Shown piece by piece: positions 1 to 11,200 of a stretch of DNA of 54,217 bases (positions are counted from its first letter, which is position 1; every line of letters begins with the position of its first letter). Below the pieces are notes generated by a model that worked only from the letters and a program-made list of their open reading frames with translations, had not been told where the DNA came from and did not search any database. A program made the translations under genes and the position numbers. This DNA comes from Spirochaetaceae bacterium (GTDB taxonomy: Bacteria; Spirochaetota; Spirochaetia; SZUA-6; DRHE01), in assembly GCA_020353535.1 (NCBI GenBank), contig CP070696.1, positions 1,252,316-1,306,532 of the forward strand. Direction: 5' to 3'.

Positions 1-720
1 TAAGTACTCCATAATGTCGATATACCCATAATAAGAGGCTGGATGTATTGGAGTTGTTCCAAGAAAACTCGCATCATTCACATCGATTCCCAACTCTACA
101 AAAAGCTTTACCATTTCGAGAGAACCACTACCCACAGAACTTATGAGTAGATTTGCTCCCCATTTGTCTTTTAGACTTAGGTCGGCTCCGTTGGCTAATA
201 GTAATTCAACAATATCCATATTCCCTTCAAATGCAGCGAGTTGCAGAGGGAATTTCCCATAATGATTTTGGTAATCGATATTTGCGCCATATTTGATTAA
301 CAATGTAGTTATTTCTCGATTATCTCTTGACGCAGCTAGATGCAGAGGTGTTTCTGTGGCTGCATCTAACGCATGAGCATTTGCGCCGCTTTCGAGTAAG
401 ACCTTGACAATATTACACTCTCCTCGCATCACTGCTGTGTGTAGTATTGTTCCATGATGAGTAGCGAGATTCACATCAGCTCCTCGCTTTATCAGTTCAT
501 GAGCTGAATCGACGGTCCCGGTCTCGACAACTTTATACAAGGCTGTGTATCCATCAGCATTTCGTTGATTGATATCCACTCCTTCGCCGAGAAGCTTATC
601 TATACTCTTAAAATCTCCTGCAAGAGAAAATTGAATTAACAGATCAGCTTTTTTTCCCTGGCAGGTAGCCGCGCATAAGGAGATTGACAGTATCACAAGT
701 AGTTTTGAATACCTACTCAT
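1..720 (-). CDS. Exported ankyrin-repeat protein (C-terminus cut by window edge)
   Basis: Reading the minus strand from the ATG at 720 gives an open frame of 240 codons that leaves the window with no stop. It starts with a signal-peptide-like segment (MSRYSKLLVILSISLCAATC); the Cys at position 20 could be a relaxed spirochaetal lipobox. About seven ankyrin units follow, each with the typical G-x-T-x-LH-x-A and LL-x-x-GA-(D/N)-(V/I) pattern. Ankyrin repeats mediate protein-protein contacts. The ATG lies 8 nt after the stop of the giant upstream gene on the same strand, so the two are probably co-transcribed. Base composition is about 40% G+C in lines I counted, far below the rest of the window. 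One possible role is an immunity or partner protein for the giant protein; that is inference. The start has only a weak ribosome-binding site. Confidence 0.85.
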   Translation of the reverse strand, partial: MSRYSKLLVILSISLCAATCQGKKADLLIQFSLAGDFKSIDKLLGEGVDINQRNADGYTALYKVVETGTVDSAHELIKRGADVNLATHHGTILHTAVMRGECNIVKVLLESGANAHALDAATETPLHLAASRDNREITTLLIKYGANIDYQNHYGKFPLQLAAFEGNMDIVELLLANGADLSLKDKWGANLLISSVGSGSLEMVKLFVELGIDVNDASFLGTTPIHPASYYGYIDIMEYL

Positions 721-728
721 TAATCATC

Positions 729-3700
729 TCAGTATCTAATATTCTCATCAAACCAAACACTCTGCTCAATCCAGTGTGTATAGCTCTCAAGAAACTCCCA
801 ATGCCCGTCTGTTCTACCGACTTCATCGTCGGTAAAATATGGCTTCAGTTTATAGCGGGATCCAAATGAATTGTAGCGAATTTTCCAATCTGGATACGTC
901 TCATAGTGTTTGAAAAAGATGGACGGACTAGAGTCGGTGAATGAATAATACAGATCAAATATATCTTTTGTAGGAGTCCCTTCAACGAAATGTTTGAACA
1001 TGAAGCGGGTGAGATCTTCGAGGTCGGATTGAGCGGTGGCAAAATTGGGGACACCGGACATCCACCAGTAATCTGAAAAGTGTTTTTCGATAACCGCGTT
1101 ATACCCTGCGGCCACACCTGAAATGAGCTGATCAATTGTCTCCAGGCCCAACGACACCGTGTTTAAGGTACCCGAACCGGGTATCTCTGTGTTCTTGATC
1201 AACTCATAGGCTGTGATAACATCATCAACCATTCCGACGACATCTGCACTGGTACCGATAACATCGGCTCCGGTCCCGTACAGTAGTTTTAATGCGCCGA
1301 AGTAGTCCTCTTCACCGACGATATCAAAAAGTGGTTTGTACATTTCAACGCGGTCTTTATTTGAAAAGAGGTTGTGGATTTTGTCGACAAGGAAAAACAA
1401 CGGACCGATGGTGCTGCGCACGTCGTGTTTTGATGCGTCCTCAACGTCTTGTTCCAGTTTGATTACGTAATAGCTGTTCCACTTGCGATGAGCCCCGATC
1501 GCTTTCCCGCTCCACTTCTCGATGCTGTACCAGTCGGCTTGCTCGCTTTTGTAAAGCTTGTCCACATAGGCTGCGAAAAACTCGTCCCCTGTCACAGCCG
1601 CGATCCGGCTGGCGACGACGTCCCGCAATAGATTCGGATCGTTTTCAATAAAGGAAAAATCGTAGTCGCCGGCCACTTTCAGCGCCATTTCCGTATGGGC
1701 ACGGACCGCTTTGCGCGTCTCCAGTTGCTGGGCTAAGGCATCGGAGGTGACGCCGTCGCGATGCGCTTCGTGTTGTAAAACCACCCCACCCATCAACCGG
1801 CTGTTGCGGTTCCAGTAGTCCCCCAAGGTGGCCATTTGGATCTGTTTGGATTCGTCGATGAGTTGTGTTTGTCCGCTGGCGTCGCTGAAGCCGACCAGGA
1901 GCTTCGCAGCGCCGCTGAGCAGCTCTTCATACAACTCCTGGCCTTCTGTGTCGCTGAAGGAGTACAGGGACCGCATCGATGTTCCCACCGAGCTATAGCC
2001 CTGGTAATCTTCGGCGGTTTCCCACGCCCCGAAAAGGTCGTACCCTCGGATTCGCATGCTTTCGAACCAGGTGTCCGAGCCCGTAGCGGCATCGGCCACG
2101 GCGGTCGGGCTGATGTCGACTCCGCCCTGGCCCAGAGCAAACTGTGGTTGCTCTCCGCCCAGGCGTAATTCCAGGAATCCGCCGGAGAGGATTCGGTCGT
2201 TCATCGTCAGTCCGAACATGCTGAAATCGGCGAGATTCAGGATGGTTTGTCCGGTTAAAGCGTACTCCAGACCCGTCTGGGTCAGTGCCCCCGCAAGCTG
2301 AGAAAAACTCCGCACATCCGCGATGTGCTCTATCGAAAAACCCGTAATATTCCCCTCAAGAAGGTTGCTGACGGTTGCTCCGGAGAACTCAGCCAGGTAG
2401 CCGGAAAGAGCCTGACGGCCGATCAGGGTCTCTTTGTACAGGGTGGTGTTGAACATGAGCTCGCCGTCCGCATCGAGTTCAAAGGCATTGACCGTAGCAC
2501 CCACGACTTGGTTTGTGGCGATCTCCGTGCCCTCCAATAGCGCTTTGCATACGCCTCCTTCGGCAAAGGCACCCAGCGCCCCCGCGAACGCGTCGAAACC
2601 CGCACCGGTTCCTGCGGTGGCTGCGCCGATCAGGGCCTGTTTACCGAAAGACAGCACACCCTCCTCCAGCTCCACGTATCCGCTGGAAACGTCCGCCGCG
2701 GTGAAGACGGCGTCATCGGTGAGGTTGATTGCCGCAGCCACCCAGACGTTACCGGTAGCCGTAGCAGCGATGGCCACGGCCAAATCCACGGCATCCCGGG
2801 TGCTGGGAGCTTCAAGCCAGCCGTCCGCGTCGCCGTCGTTGTCCGCATCATCATCCCATATGCGCAGGTTGTACCAGGGGACACCGAGCATGGACAGTCC
2901 GCGGGCCTGCCGGGCTTCATTGCGAAAGTAGGCTTCCATGATTACGCCGAGCTCACCATAGCCGGGCTCTTGAACCTCCTCAGGGGCGTCTTCACACATC
3001 AGCGGTTGATAGCCGATATGGTAGGGGAACAAACCGTCGATTTCGTTAAAACCGGCGTCCTTCCTGTGAAATCCTTCTGACGATTGGAACAGAGCTGTCT
3101 GGGCATCGAAGTAAGCTTTGAACTCTTCCTCGATTCCCTGCCAATCCCATTCGGCCCGGGCTTCATCAGGCCTTCCGAAGACCAGCTCCATGTATTTTTT
3201 CAAGTTTGCCTGCGCTCGATCTGCCATATCCTGGATATAATCCCCGGAACGGTCCTCCAGGGAGGCTCTGCTCAGATCCACCCCCGCATCGAAGTCCGGT
3301 ACCGTAAAATCGCGGTACGCGGGAACGGTTTGGCTTTCGTTTTCCAAACCTCCGAAAAGGGTGTTGTCGATCACCGAAGAGCGGCTGTACTCCGAGCCGC
3401 TTCGACGGTAGCCGCTTGCCCGCATCAGGTCGAATAGACTGTCCTCCATATTCCGGTTTACGTCGGCGATCCGTTCGTGAATGGTATGCTCGGCTTCTTC
3501 GATATACACCCGCATCTGCAGCGCGGTAGCCAGGCTGATGCGGCTGAAAATCTCTTCACCGAGATCCACAGTCAGCCGTCCTGCCCCCAGATCCGTCCAG
3601 CCGTTGACGTTGCCACGCGGGACATGGAACGCTGTATCCAGAGACGGGGAAGCGGTTGAAAGATCCACGGCAAGGGCATCGTTCAGGTGATCGGTGAGGT

Positions 3701-6700
3701 CCGGTCCCGGAAAGGCGCGTTCGATCACCTTACTCAGCTCAGGTGCCGCGTTAATCATTTGCGGGATCGAGATGGTCTGGATTTCCCCGATCAGACTATC
3801 CGCATCCAGATTCATCTGCCGTTCCATTGATTGAACAGCCGCGGATACGGCGTTCTGGGTGCTTTGTTCGATCCACTGTTCCCGGTTGCGGTAAAACAGA
3901 ACGTACCTGCCGTCCCACATTGCCTGCTTCTCTTTGTACTCGGTCATAAACTCACGAAGCCAGCGCTCGTGGCCATCGCTTAGCTGTTTTGCACCCTGAC
4001 TCCACTGTTCCAAGCCCGAAGCCAGCGCATCGGCAACCTTGGCTTCCCAGTCGATACGCCGATCGCATATGCGGCGGAACTGCAGTTTAAGGTCCTGTTG
4101 AACCCGATCGAGGAGGAGGTCCAGGCGATGGTCCATTAACCCGTACAGATCTACCGCCATCTCCGACAACTGCTGGTACAGACCTCCATCGGTAAAGGAT
4201 TGGATGCCCTTGGCGTAGTTCAGTTCGGCATCACGGTACGCGTCCTCCGGCAGACCGGAGGTCGCGAATAATTTTGAAATGACTTCCGCCAGCAGTGGAT
4301 CGACGCAGTCAGCGTTGTACAGGCAACTGATGTAGGCTTCCAGGTCCTTCTGATGCTCGTCGAAGAGAGCGGATACCTGCGCGGAGATCGTTTCCTTGAT
4401 TTGGGCGAGGTCATTCTCCAGCATAGAGCCGATCGCTTCCAGGATTGCTCGATTGTCATCGAGCTGTTTTGACTCCAGACGATCAAAGGCCTCCGCCAGG
4501 AGTGCTGAATGCGAGCCATCCAAAGGAAAGAGATCTTTCAAGGCGGATACGAAGGATTGCTCGTCACCGGTAAGGAACTCGAGTTGGTGGGACAGGCTCA
4601 ATCGGTCTGCCAAGAATCTATCGAAATCACCCGCAGTGGCGGCGATCGAAATCCGATCCTCGCTTCCGGTAGTATGCAGGGGCGCGATACCGTTGCGTAG
4701 TGCGGCGATCTCATCGACTCGCCACCATTTAAACAGCCACCACTTTGTTTCCCAATCGTACTGCAACGCCGCTGCTGCGTTTTCTATGTACGTGTAGGCG
4801 AGGTCGGTGAGATCATCCCGGATGAAATCGGTGCCTGGAACGAAATGGCCGGAAGCGAGCATGGCTTTGAAGTAGGCATACAGCCGATTGGTGCTTGGAT
4901 CCAAGCGGATCTCCTCCAGGACCCGCGCCGATTCCCTGGCCAGATAGTCTTCCGGCAGAAGTTTGTGGTCGGGATAGACGGTCTTGTACTGAACCAGCTT
5001 GCCGTCTTCAAACCAGACCAGCGTCTTGTAGGGTCCGAGCTTCAGATACTCGTCAACCAGGACGGTGTAGTTGGGATTGCCCAGAATCGGGATATCGATT
5101 CGGGGGCGTCCCTCCATGCTCAGATCGTTCTCAACCTGCACGTCGTAGTAGTAGGCCAGTCCGAAATCCCGCAGAGCAGCCTGACACCCTCCCTCCAGCG
5201 CCGCCATTTCGGTCAGCCAGATTGTGACGTCTCGGGACAATTTTTGGGCCAGCTCCGCTTCGTCCCCGGAGAAGTAGGCTGAAACCAAGTCAACGAAAGC
5301 GGACTCCCCGACGGCAGAGAAATCGGAGAGCATGTCGATACTGAGATCCTGGTTCGCAGGAGCGTAGCTATACGTCGGCCCTAATGCAAAGATCTGCGCG
5401 ATGGATCTTTCCAGCTCGGCGATGTTTGTTGAAAGAACCTTATCGATCTCCCCAATCGATTGTTCCAGAGACTCGAGGGTAAGAAGCACTGCCTGCCGGG
5501 TGTTGATCAGACTGAGCTCCCGATCTTTCAACGCCAGGTAGTTCGGGTCCAGATCCGTTGAGGGCTCGAGCTGCTGAAGTGTTTCCAAGACGGCGGCGAT
5601 CCGTTGAAAGGCCTGCCGTCTTTGGGTGATGATTTGTTCGGGCAGGATTTGAGCGTCGGCAGCGTGCAACTGCTCGGTTAGGTAGAGCAGCTCGGACTCC
5701 AGGCGGGTGATCTCCCGCTCCAGCTCAGTCGCTGACACGACATCGGCGCCGACCGCGCGAATCCGACTCTCCAGATCTACCAGTGTGTCCCGGGCTTCGG
5801 CAAGAGAGTGACGGCACTGTCCGAGCGCGCCACCGTCGCCGTTTTCCCCCTGCCAATAGATCAGCTCCTCCCGGAGCAGTTCCAGCGTGTCCGCCCGTTC
5901 CGGGTCGGCGGCTGCTTCGAGCGTAGCGATATCCCGTTGGAGAAGCTCAACGTTTTGTTCGGCTACCTCGATGAGATCTAGATTCTGGTTGAATAGGGAT
6001 AGCAGCAATCCCAATTCCTGGTTGAGCCGGTCCAGCTCCTCTTTGGAATAGGCAGCCAGCTCTTGCATCTCCCGTTGATACTGAACAAGGAACTCCGATT
6101 CGGCTTGCTCCCAGTAGGACAATCCCTCCTGCAGGTGAGCCTGCTTCTCTGCAATCCAGCACTCCCGCAACTCCTCGAACTCCCTGTATGCCTTTTGCCA
6201 GGCCTGCTCGGTTTCGATGAACAGGCTGCGGGCATCCGCCTCCCAGCGGACCCTCTCATCCAAGAAACTCTGTTCCGCCCGATTCCAGGCCTCGATTCCC
6301 CGTTCGAAAGACAAGCAGAATTCCTCCCGCCAGGTCTCCGCATCGAGCGCTACAGGTAGCCGGCGATGTTCGGAGATCAGCTGAGAGTCCGCCTCCGGCA
6401 GTTCCTGGGAAGTCTGAAGCTCCGAGCGGTTTCGGGTGATCAGGGTTTTAGCCAGCTCCTCCCCCTCATTCTTCGGGCTTTGCTCCAGGCGCAGACGGAT
6501 GAACTGACTCTCCGCCTGCCGGTACAGGCGTTCGAACTCCCGGCGCACCTCCGCCTTGTACTGGCTGAGGGTCAATTGGGCGGTGGGTTGCGCCTCAGGG
6601 AGCTCATCAGAATCCAAAGACGAGAGCAACTCCTGGTAGATGATCTGAACCTCCTGCTCCCACCTCTGAAGCAGCTCCTCCATGTATGCACCCAGCTGTG

Positions 6701-7127
6701 CCTGCCAGCTCAGGTAGTCCTCTTCGCAGCCATCCGAGCCATAGGCGAGAGGATTGCCCCGATCGTCCCGCTGGATCATACCCCTATCGTCGGTAGCCAG
6801 AAGGTATGCTTCGTGGGCCTTGCGGATTTCGGCGATGAATTGTGCCAATTCGGGTCGCGGCAGACTCTGCAGCCAGCGCTCTTGAATCCAATTCAGAAGA
6901 TGCTGTTTCTCCCACCCGGGCAGGTCTGCAGGCAGCCAGTCCGAAAACTGAAGATCCGGTGCCTCGAGTCGGACCGCCATTTCCCAGGGTTCAGCGACGC
7001 GGGAGAGTTCCAGAAGGGTCTGTTTTTCGGGAAGTTGACTGAACGGCTCTGACTCGTCCGAAGCGATTACGACCGGGAGAAGCAGCAGGAGCAGAAGCCC
7101 GAAACCAAGAATCCTCGCCGGTTTCAT
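729..7127 (-). CDS. Giant exported coiled-coil protein with variable-looking C-terminus
   Basis: Encodes 2132 residues with a clear signal peptide (residues 1-22, Lys/Arg then a Leu-rich core). Residues about 80-620 are rich in Glu, Gln, Leu and Arg and look like long coiled coils. An acidic Asp-rich motif at 1425-1436 resembles calcium-binding repeats and is followed by an Ala/Gly-rich hydrophobic stretch (about 1440-1530). HEAHRDG lies at 1786-1792. The last 240 residues or so are encoded by clearly more AT-rich DNA. The layout recalls the very long exported leptospiral proteins (TIGR04388 type) and, more generally, polymorphic toxins, where a conserved body carries an exchangeable tip. I recognise no catalytic domain in the tail. 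AAGGAG sits unusually close (1 nt) to the ATG, but no other in-frame start is available. A promoter lies at 7157-7185. Confidence 0.85.
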   Translation of the reverse strand: MKPARILGFGLLLLLLLPVVIASDESEPFSQLPEKQTLLELSRVAEPWEMAVRLEAPDLQFSDWLPADLPGWEKQHLLNWIQERWLQSLPRPELAQFIAEIRKAHEAYLLATDDRGMIQRDDRGNPLAYGSDGCEEDYLSWQAQLGAYMEELLQRWEQEVQIIYQELLSSLDSDELPEAQPTAQLTLSQYKAEVRREFERLYRQAESQFIRLRLEQSPKNEGEELAKTLITRNRSELQTSQELPEADSQLISEHRRLPVALDAETWREEFCLSFERGIEAWNRAEQSFLDERVRWEADARSLFIETEQAWQKAYREFEELRECWIAEKQAHLQEGLSYWEQAESEFLVQYQREMQELAAYSKEELDRLNQELGLLLSLFNQNLDLIEVAEQNVELLQRDIATLEAAADPERADTLELLREELIYWQGENGDGGALGQCRHSLAEARDTLVDLESRIRAVGADVVSATELEREITRLESELLYLTEQLHAADAQILPEQIITQRRQAFQRIAAVLETLQQLEPSTDLDPNYLALKDRELSLINTRQAVLLTLESLEQSIGEIDKVLSTNIAELERSIAQIFALGPTYSYAPANQDLSIDMLSDFSAVGESAFVDLVSAYFSGDEAELAQKLSRDVTIWLTEMAALEGGCQAALRDFGLAYYYDVQVENDLSMEGRPRIDIPILGNPNYTVLVDEYLKLGPYKTLVWFEDGKLVQYKTVYPDHKLLPEDYLARESARVLEEIRLDPSTNRLYAYFKAMLASGHFVPGTDFIRDDLTDLAYTYIENAAAALQYDWETKWWLFKWWRVDEIAALRNGIAPLHTTGSEDRISIAATAGDFDRFLADRLSLSHQLEFLTGDEQSFVSALKDLFPLDGSHSALLAEAFDRLESKQLDDNRAILEAIGSMLENDLAQIKETISAQVSALFDEHQKDLEAYISCLYNADCVDPLLAEVISKLFATSGLPEDAYRDAELNYAKGIQSFTDGGLYQQLSEMAVDLYGLMDHRLDLLLDRVQQDLKLQFRRICDRRIDWEAKVADALASGLEQWSQGAKQLSDGHERWLREFMTEYKEKQAMWDGRYVLFYRNREQWIEQSTQNAVSAAVQSMERQMNLDADSLIGEIQTISIPQMINAAPELSKVIERAFPGPDLTDHLNDALAVDLSTASPSLDTAFHVPRGNVNGWTDLGAGRLTVDLGEEIFSRISLATALQMRVYIEEAEHTIHERIADVNRNMEDSLFDLMRASGYRRSGSEYSRSSVIDNTLFGGLENESQTVPAYRDFTVPDFDAGVDLSRASLEDRSGDYIQDMADRAQANLKKYMELVFGRPDEARAEWDWQGIEEEFKAYFDAQTALFQSSEGFHRKDAGFNEIDGLFPYHIGYQPLMCEDAPEEVQEPGYGELGVIMEAYFRNEARQARGLSMLGVPWYNLRIWDDDADNDGDADGWLEAPSTRDAVDLAVAIAATATGNVWVAAAINLTDDAVFTAADVSSGYVELEEGVLSFGKQALIGAATAGTGAGFDAFAGALGAFAEGGVCKALLEGTEIATNQVVGATVNAFELDADGELMFNTTLYKETLIGRQALSGYLAEFSGATVSNLLEGNITGFSIEHIADVRSFSQLAGALTQTGLEYALTGQTILNLADFSMFGLTMNDRILSGGFLELRLGGEQPQFALGQGGVDISPTAVADAATGSDTWFESMRIRGYDLFGAWETAEDYQGYSSVGTSMRSLYSFSDTEGQELYEELLSGAAKLLVGFSDASGQTQLIDESKQIQMATLGDYWNRNSRLMGGVVLQHEAHRDGVTSDALAQQLETRKAVRAHTEMALKVAGDYDFSFIENDPNLLRDVVASRIAAVTGDEFFAAYVDKLYKSEQADWYSIEKWSGKAIGAHRKWNSYYVIKLEQDVEDASKHDVRSTIGPLFFLVDKIHNLFSNKDRVEMYKPLFDIVGEEDYFGALKLLYGTGADVIGTSADVVGMVDDVITAYELIKNTEIPGSGTLNTVSLGLETIDQLISGVAAGYNAVIEKHFSDYWWMSGVPNFATAQSDLEDLTRFMFKHFVEGTPTKDIFDLYYSFTDSSPSIFFKHYETYPDWKIRYNSFGSRYKLKPYFTDDEVGRTDGHWEFLESYTHWIEQSVWFDENIRY

Positions 7128-7156
7128 GCTCCTTTTCCGTGTTTTATATGAAGCTC

Positions 7157-7185
7157 ATCTTAAACCCGGATTGGGGAGTTGACAA
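7157..7185 (-). promoter_or_regulatory. Predicted sigma-70-type promoter for the giant exported protein
   Basis: On the minus strand TTGTCA (plus 7180-7185) and TAAGAT (plus 7157-7162) are separated by exactly 17 nt and lie about 30-60 nt upstream of the ATG at 7127. This suggests the giant gene is transcribed separately from the small winged-helix-like gene upstream. Predicted by inspection only. Confidence 0.5.
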
Positions 7186-7267
7186 ATTTATTTCTCGAAT
7201 TTCGCGGTTTTTTCGCAATGAGACTGCGAGGAGAGATGTGCGGACGATCTGCCCGGGGAGGTGATCC

Positions 7268-7501
7268 CTATCCCTGGGATTTCAGGCGGACCCAGGACTT
7301 CTTTTCAGGTGCCCTCTTCGCCAGTTCGAATTCGACGAGTCCCTGCTCGGCCAGGGATTTCATGAGCTGTAGAACGTAGTCTCGCGAGATGCCGATCTTC
7401 TTTGTGAAAAAATCACTCTGGAGCTTCTTGTCTCCCTCCTCTTTCATCACCTCAAGCATTCTCTTCTCATAGCGTTGCCTGGTTTCTTTATTCAACTCCA
7501 T
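7268..7501 (-). CDS. Small winged-helix-like protein
   Basis: 77 residues, basic, with the pattern of a compact winged helix: helix 1 (residues 3-20), helix 2 (about 26-36), a recognition-like helix (about 38-52, YVLQLMKSLAEQGLV) and a short basic wing (KRAPEKKSWVRL). The phrase 'LxxxGLVEFE' is typical of winged-helix regulators. The start is well supported: AAGGAGG lies 7 nt before the ATG. It lies on the same strand as, and 140 nt upstream of, the giant exported protein, and is divergent from the nucleoside ABC operon, so it could regulate either. I do not recognise a named family; the DNA-binding role is inference from the pattern. Confidence 0.6.
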   Translation of the reverse strand: MELNKETRQRYEKRMLEVMKEEGDKKLQSDFFTKKIGISRDYVLQLMKSLAEQGLVEFELAKRAPEKKSWVRLKSQG

Positions 7502-7583
7502 GGCCTGCCCTCCTTCTTCCTGCTCTACATCCTATCATAGCGTGATGGAAATACTAACCCGGTGCACTCGTTCTTTCTCGGGA

Positions 7584-7612
7584 TTGTCACAAACCCTGGA
7601 GTCCAGTACAGT
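7584..7612 (+). promoter_or_regulatory. Predicted sigma-70-type promoter of the nucleoside ABC operon
   Basis: TTGTCA at 7584-7589 and TACAGT at 7607-7612 are separated by 17 nt. The site ends 29 nt before the TTG start at 7642. The -35 hexamer is identical to the one I propose for the giant gene. Confidence 0.5.
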
Positions 7613-7641
7613 CAGAACATCCCCTTCCTTAGGAGCGAGGC

Positions 7642-9185
<1,544 letters not shown>

Positions 9186-9189
<4 letters not shown>

Positions 9190-10271
9190 GTATCTCGATT
9201 CGTCTGCAGCAGCGACACGAGACCACCACCGGCCGCCAGCTCGCCGTACTGCTGCTCTCCCTATTGGTCGGTTTCATCGCCGTCGGCCTGGTATTTGCTG
9301 CCAAGGGAGTGAATCCTCTGTTCGCCCTGTGGAAGATCCTGGCTGGATCGTTCGGCAGTCTCTACGGTATATCCGAGACCATCACCAAGGCGATTCCCCT
9401 GATCCTCATCGGTTCCGGTTTGACCCTGGCTTTTCGAGCCAAGTTCTGGAACATCGGCGCGGAGAGCCAGTTGCTGATGGGGGCGATCTTCGCCACCTGG
9501 ATCGGGCTGAATCTGGGACCCCGGCTGCCCGGTTGGTTGTTGATCCCCCTCATGTTTTTGGCCGGTTTTCTCGGAGGCGCCTTCTGGGGTATCTTGCCCG
9601 CCCTTTTCAAGGTCCGTTTCGGGGTCAATGAGGTCATCTCCACCCTGATGCTCAACTACGTGGCCGCGGAGTTCCTGAACCTTCTGATCGTGGGGCCGTG
9701 GAAAGGAGCCACCCAGCAGGGTTTCCCCTACACAGACGATCTGCCCGCCTCGGCGATGCTGCCTCTGATCCCGGGAACCCGCATCCACTATGTGACCCTG
9801 CTCGTCGCCCTGATCTGTGCGCTCATCCTCTTCGTCATGATCTACTCCACGAAGTTCGGGTACGAGCTGCGCGTAGTCGGGGAAAATCCCGAAGCGGCCC
9901 GCTATGCCGGGATCAATTTCTTCCGCACCACCGTCGTGCTGATGATAGTGAGCGGCGGGGTTGCCGGGCTGGCCGGAGTGGGGGAGGCCGCAGGGATTCA
10001 TCATCACCTGACCTACCCCGGCGTGATCTCGGCGGGGTACGGATTTACCGCCATCATCGTAGCCTGGCTAGCCAAGCTGAATCCGCTGGCCTCGATCATC
10101 TCCGCGTTGTTTTTTGCAGGGATCCTGGTCGGGGGAGATGCCATCCAGATTTCCCTGGGTTTGCCCGCGGCAACGGTACACGTGTTCAACGGGATCCTGC
10201 TGTTCTTTCTGATCATGGGGGACACCTTCGTCAATAAGCGTTTGGTCGTCGTTCGGACCAGGAGGGTGTAG
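9186..10271 (+). CDS. Nucleoside-type ABC transporter permease (NupP/YufP-like)
   Basis: 361 residues, a polytopic membrane protein of the BPD_transp_2 family, with about eight to ten hydrophobic segments. The conserved stretch GVNEVISTLMLNYVA and the cytoplasmic loop RVVGENPEAARYAGI are diagnostic of BMP-type nucleoside permeases. It would form the membrane pore together with the next gene. The TTG start at 9186 overlaps the TGA of the ATPase gene (TTGA), and GGAGG lies 6 nt upstream, so translation is probably coupled. The two permeases are an unequal pair, as in other systems of this family. Confidence 0.93.
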
Positions 10272-10274
10272 CGA

Positions 10275-11198
10275 ATGCAGAGCATCATAATCTCGACATT
10301 GATCCGCACCCTGGTTGCCGGAACCCCCCTCCTGCTCGGCACTCTGGGTGAGATCGTCACGGAACGATCCGGAGTGCTGAACCTGGGCGTGGAGGGCATG
10401 ATGGCCGTCGGGGCCATGACCGCCTTCACCGTGACCCTGACCACGGGCAGTCCCTGGCTCGGTCTGCTGGCCGCCGTATTTGCCGGCACGCTGGCCGCGG
10501 GGATTCACGCCTTTGTCTCCATAACCCTGAAGGCGAATCAGGTGGTGTCCGGATTGGCCCTGACCATGCTGGGTTTGGGTGTGAGCGGTCTATTTGGCAA
10601 GCCCTTTATCGGCCGTCCTCTTCCCAGCAAGCTGACCACCGTGGCTCTCCCGGGACTGGCGCACATCCCCGTGGTGGGCCGCATTTTCTTCGCTCAAGAT
10701 CCGTTGTTCTACATCGCCGTGATCATCGGGATCCTGCTCTGGGTTTTGCTCACCCGGACCCGCTGGGGCATCGAGATCCGCTCGGTCGGGGAGAATCCCG
10801 CCGCTGCAGAGGTGCAGGGAGTCGGTGTGGTCAGGATTCGCTATCTCTGCGTGCTGCTGGGAGGCGCCCTGGCGGGCATGGCCGGAGCCCACCTGTCTCT
10901 GGTGTACAGCAAGTCCTGGACCGAAGGGCTGACCGGCGGACGCGGCTGGATCGTCATCGCCCTCACCATCTTTGCCCTCTGGAATCCCCTACGGGCCTTT
11001 CTGGGCGCTTTTCTGTTCGGCTGCATATTCGTCCTGCAATATCTGCTGCAGCCCATCGGCGTACCTCCGAATCTCTTGGCCATGATGCCCTATCTGGCCA
11101 CTCTGGCAGTTCTGTTGGCCGGGGGGCTGCGCAGGGACCGTCGCCGCTTGCTGGCGCCGGCAAAGTTGGGGGAACCATATACAAAAGGGGAGCGCTGA
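10275..11198 (+). CDS. Nucleoside-type ABC transporter permease (NupQ/YufQ-like)
   Basis: 307 residues, second permease of the BPD_transp_2 family, hydrophobic throughout, starting 3 nt after the first permease. The N-terminal TPLLLGTLGEIVTERSG and LNLGVEGMMAVGA blocks and the loop IEIRSVGENPAAAEVQGV are characteristic. The short hydrophilic C-terminus is normal. With the two preceding genes it makes a transporter that lacks its extracytoplasmic BMP-family lipoprotein; none is encoded in the window, so the binding protein must be elsewhere or is replaced. Confidence 0.93.
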   Translation: MQSIIISTLIRTLVAGTPLLLGTLGEIVTERSGVLNLGVEGMMAVGAMTAFTVTLTTGSPWLGLLAAVFAGTLAAGIHAFVSITLKANQVVSGLALTMLGLGVSGLFGKPFIGRPLPSKLTTVALPGLAHIPVVGRIFFAQDPLFYIAVIIGILLWVLLTRTRWGIEIRSVGENPAAAEVQGVGVVRIRYLCVLLGGALAGMAGAHLSLVYSKSWTEGLTGGRGWIVIALTIFALWNPLRAFLGAFLFGCIFVLQYLLQPIGVPPNLLAMMPYLATLAVLLAGGLRRDRRRLLAPAKLGEPYTKGER

Positions 11199-11200
11199 GG

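Noticed and set aside
7178..7215. Perfect TTGACA on the plus strand at 7179-7184
   Set aside because: No -10 hexamer follows at 16-18 nt, and the next gene on the plus strand is 460 nt away. The overlapping minus-strand TTGTCA-17-TAAGAT is more convincing.
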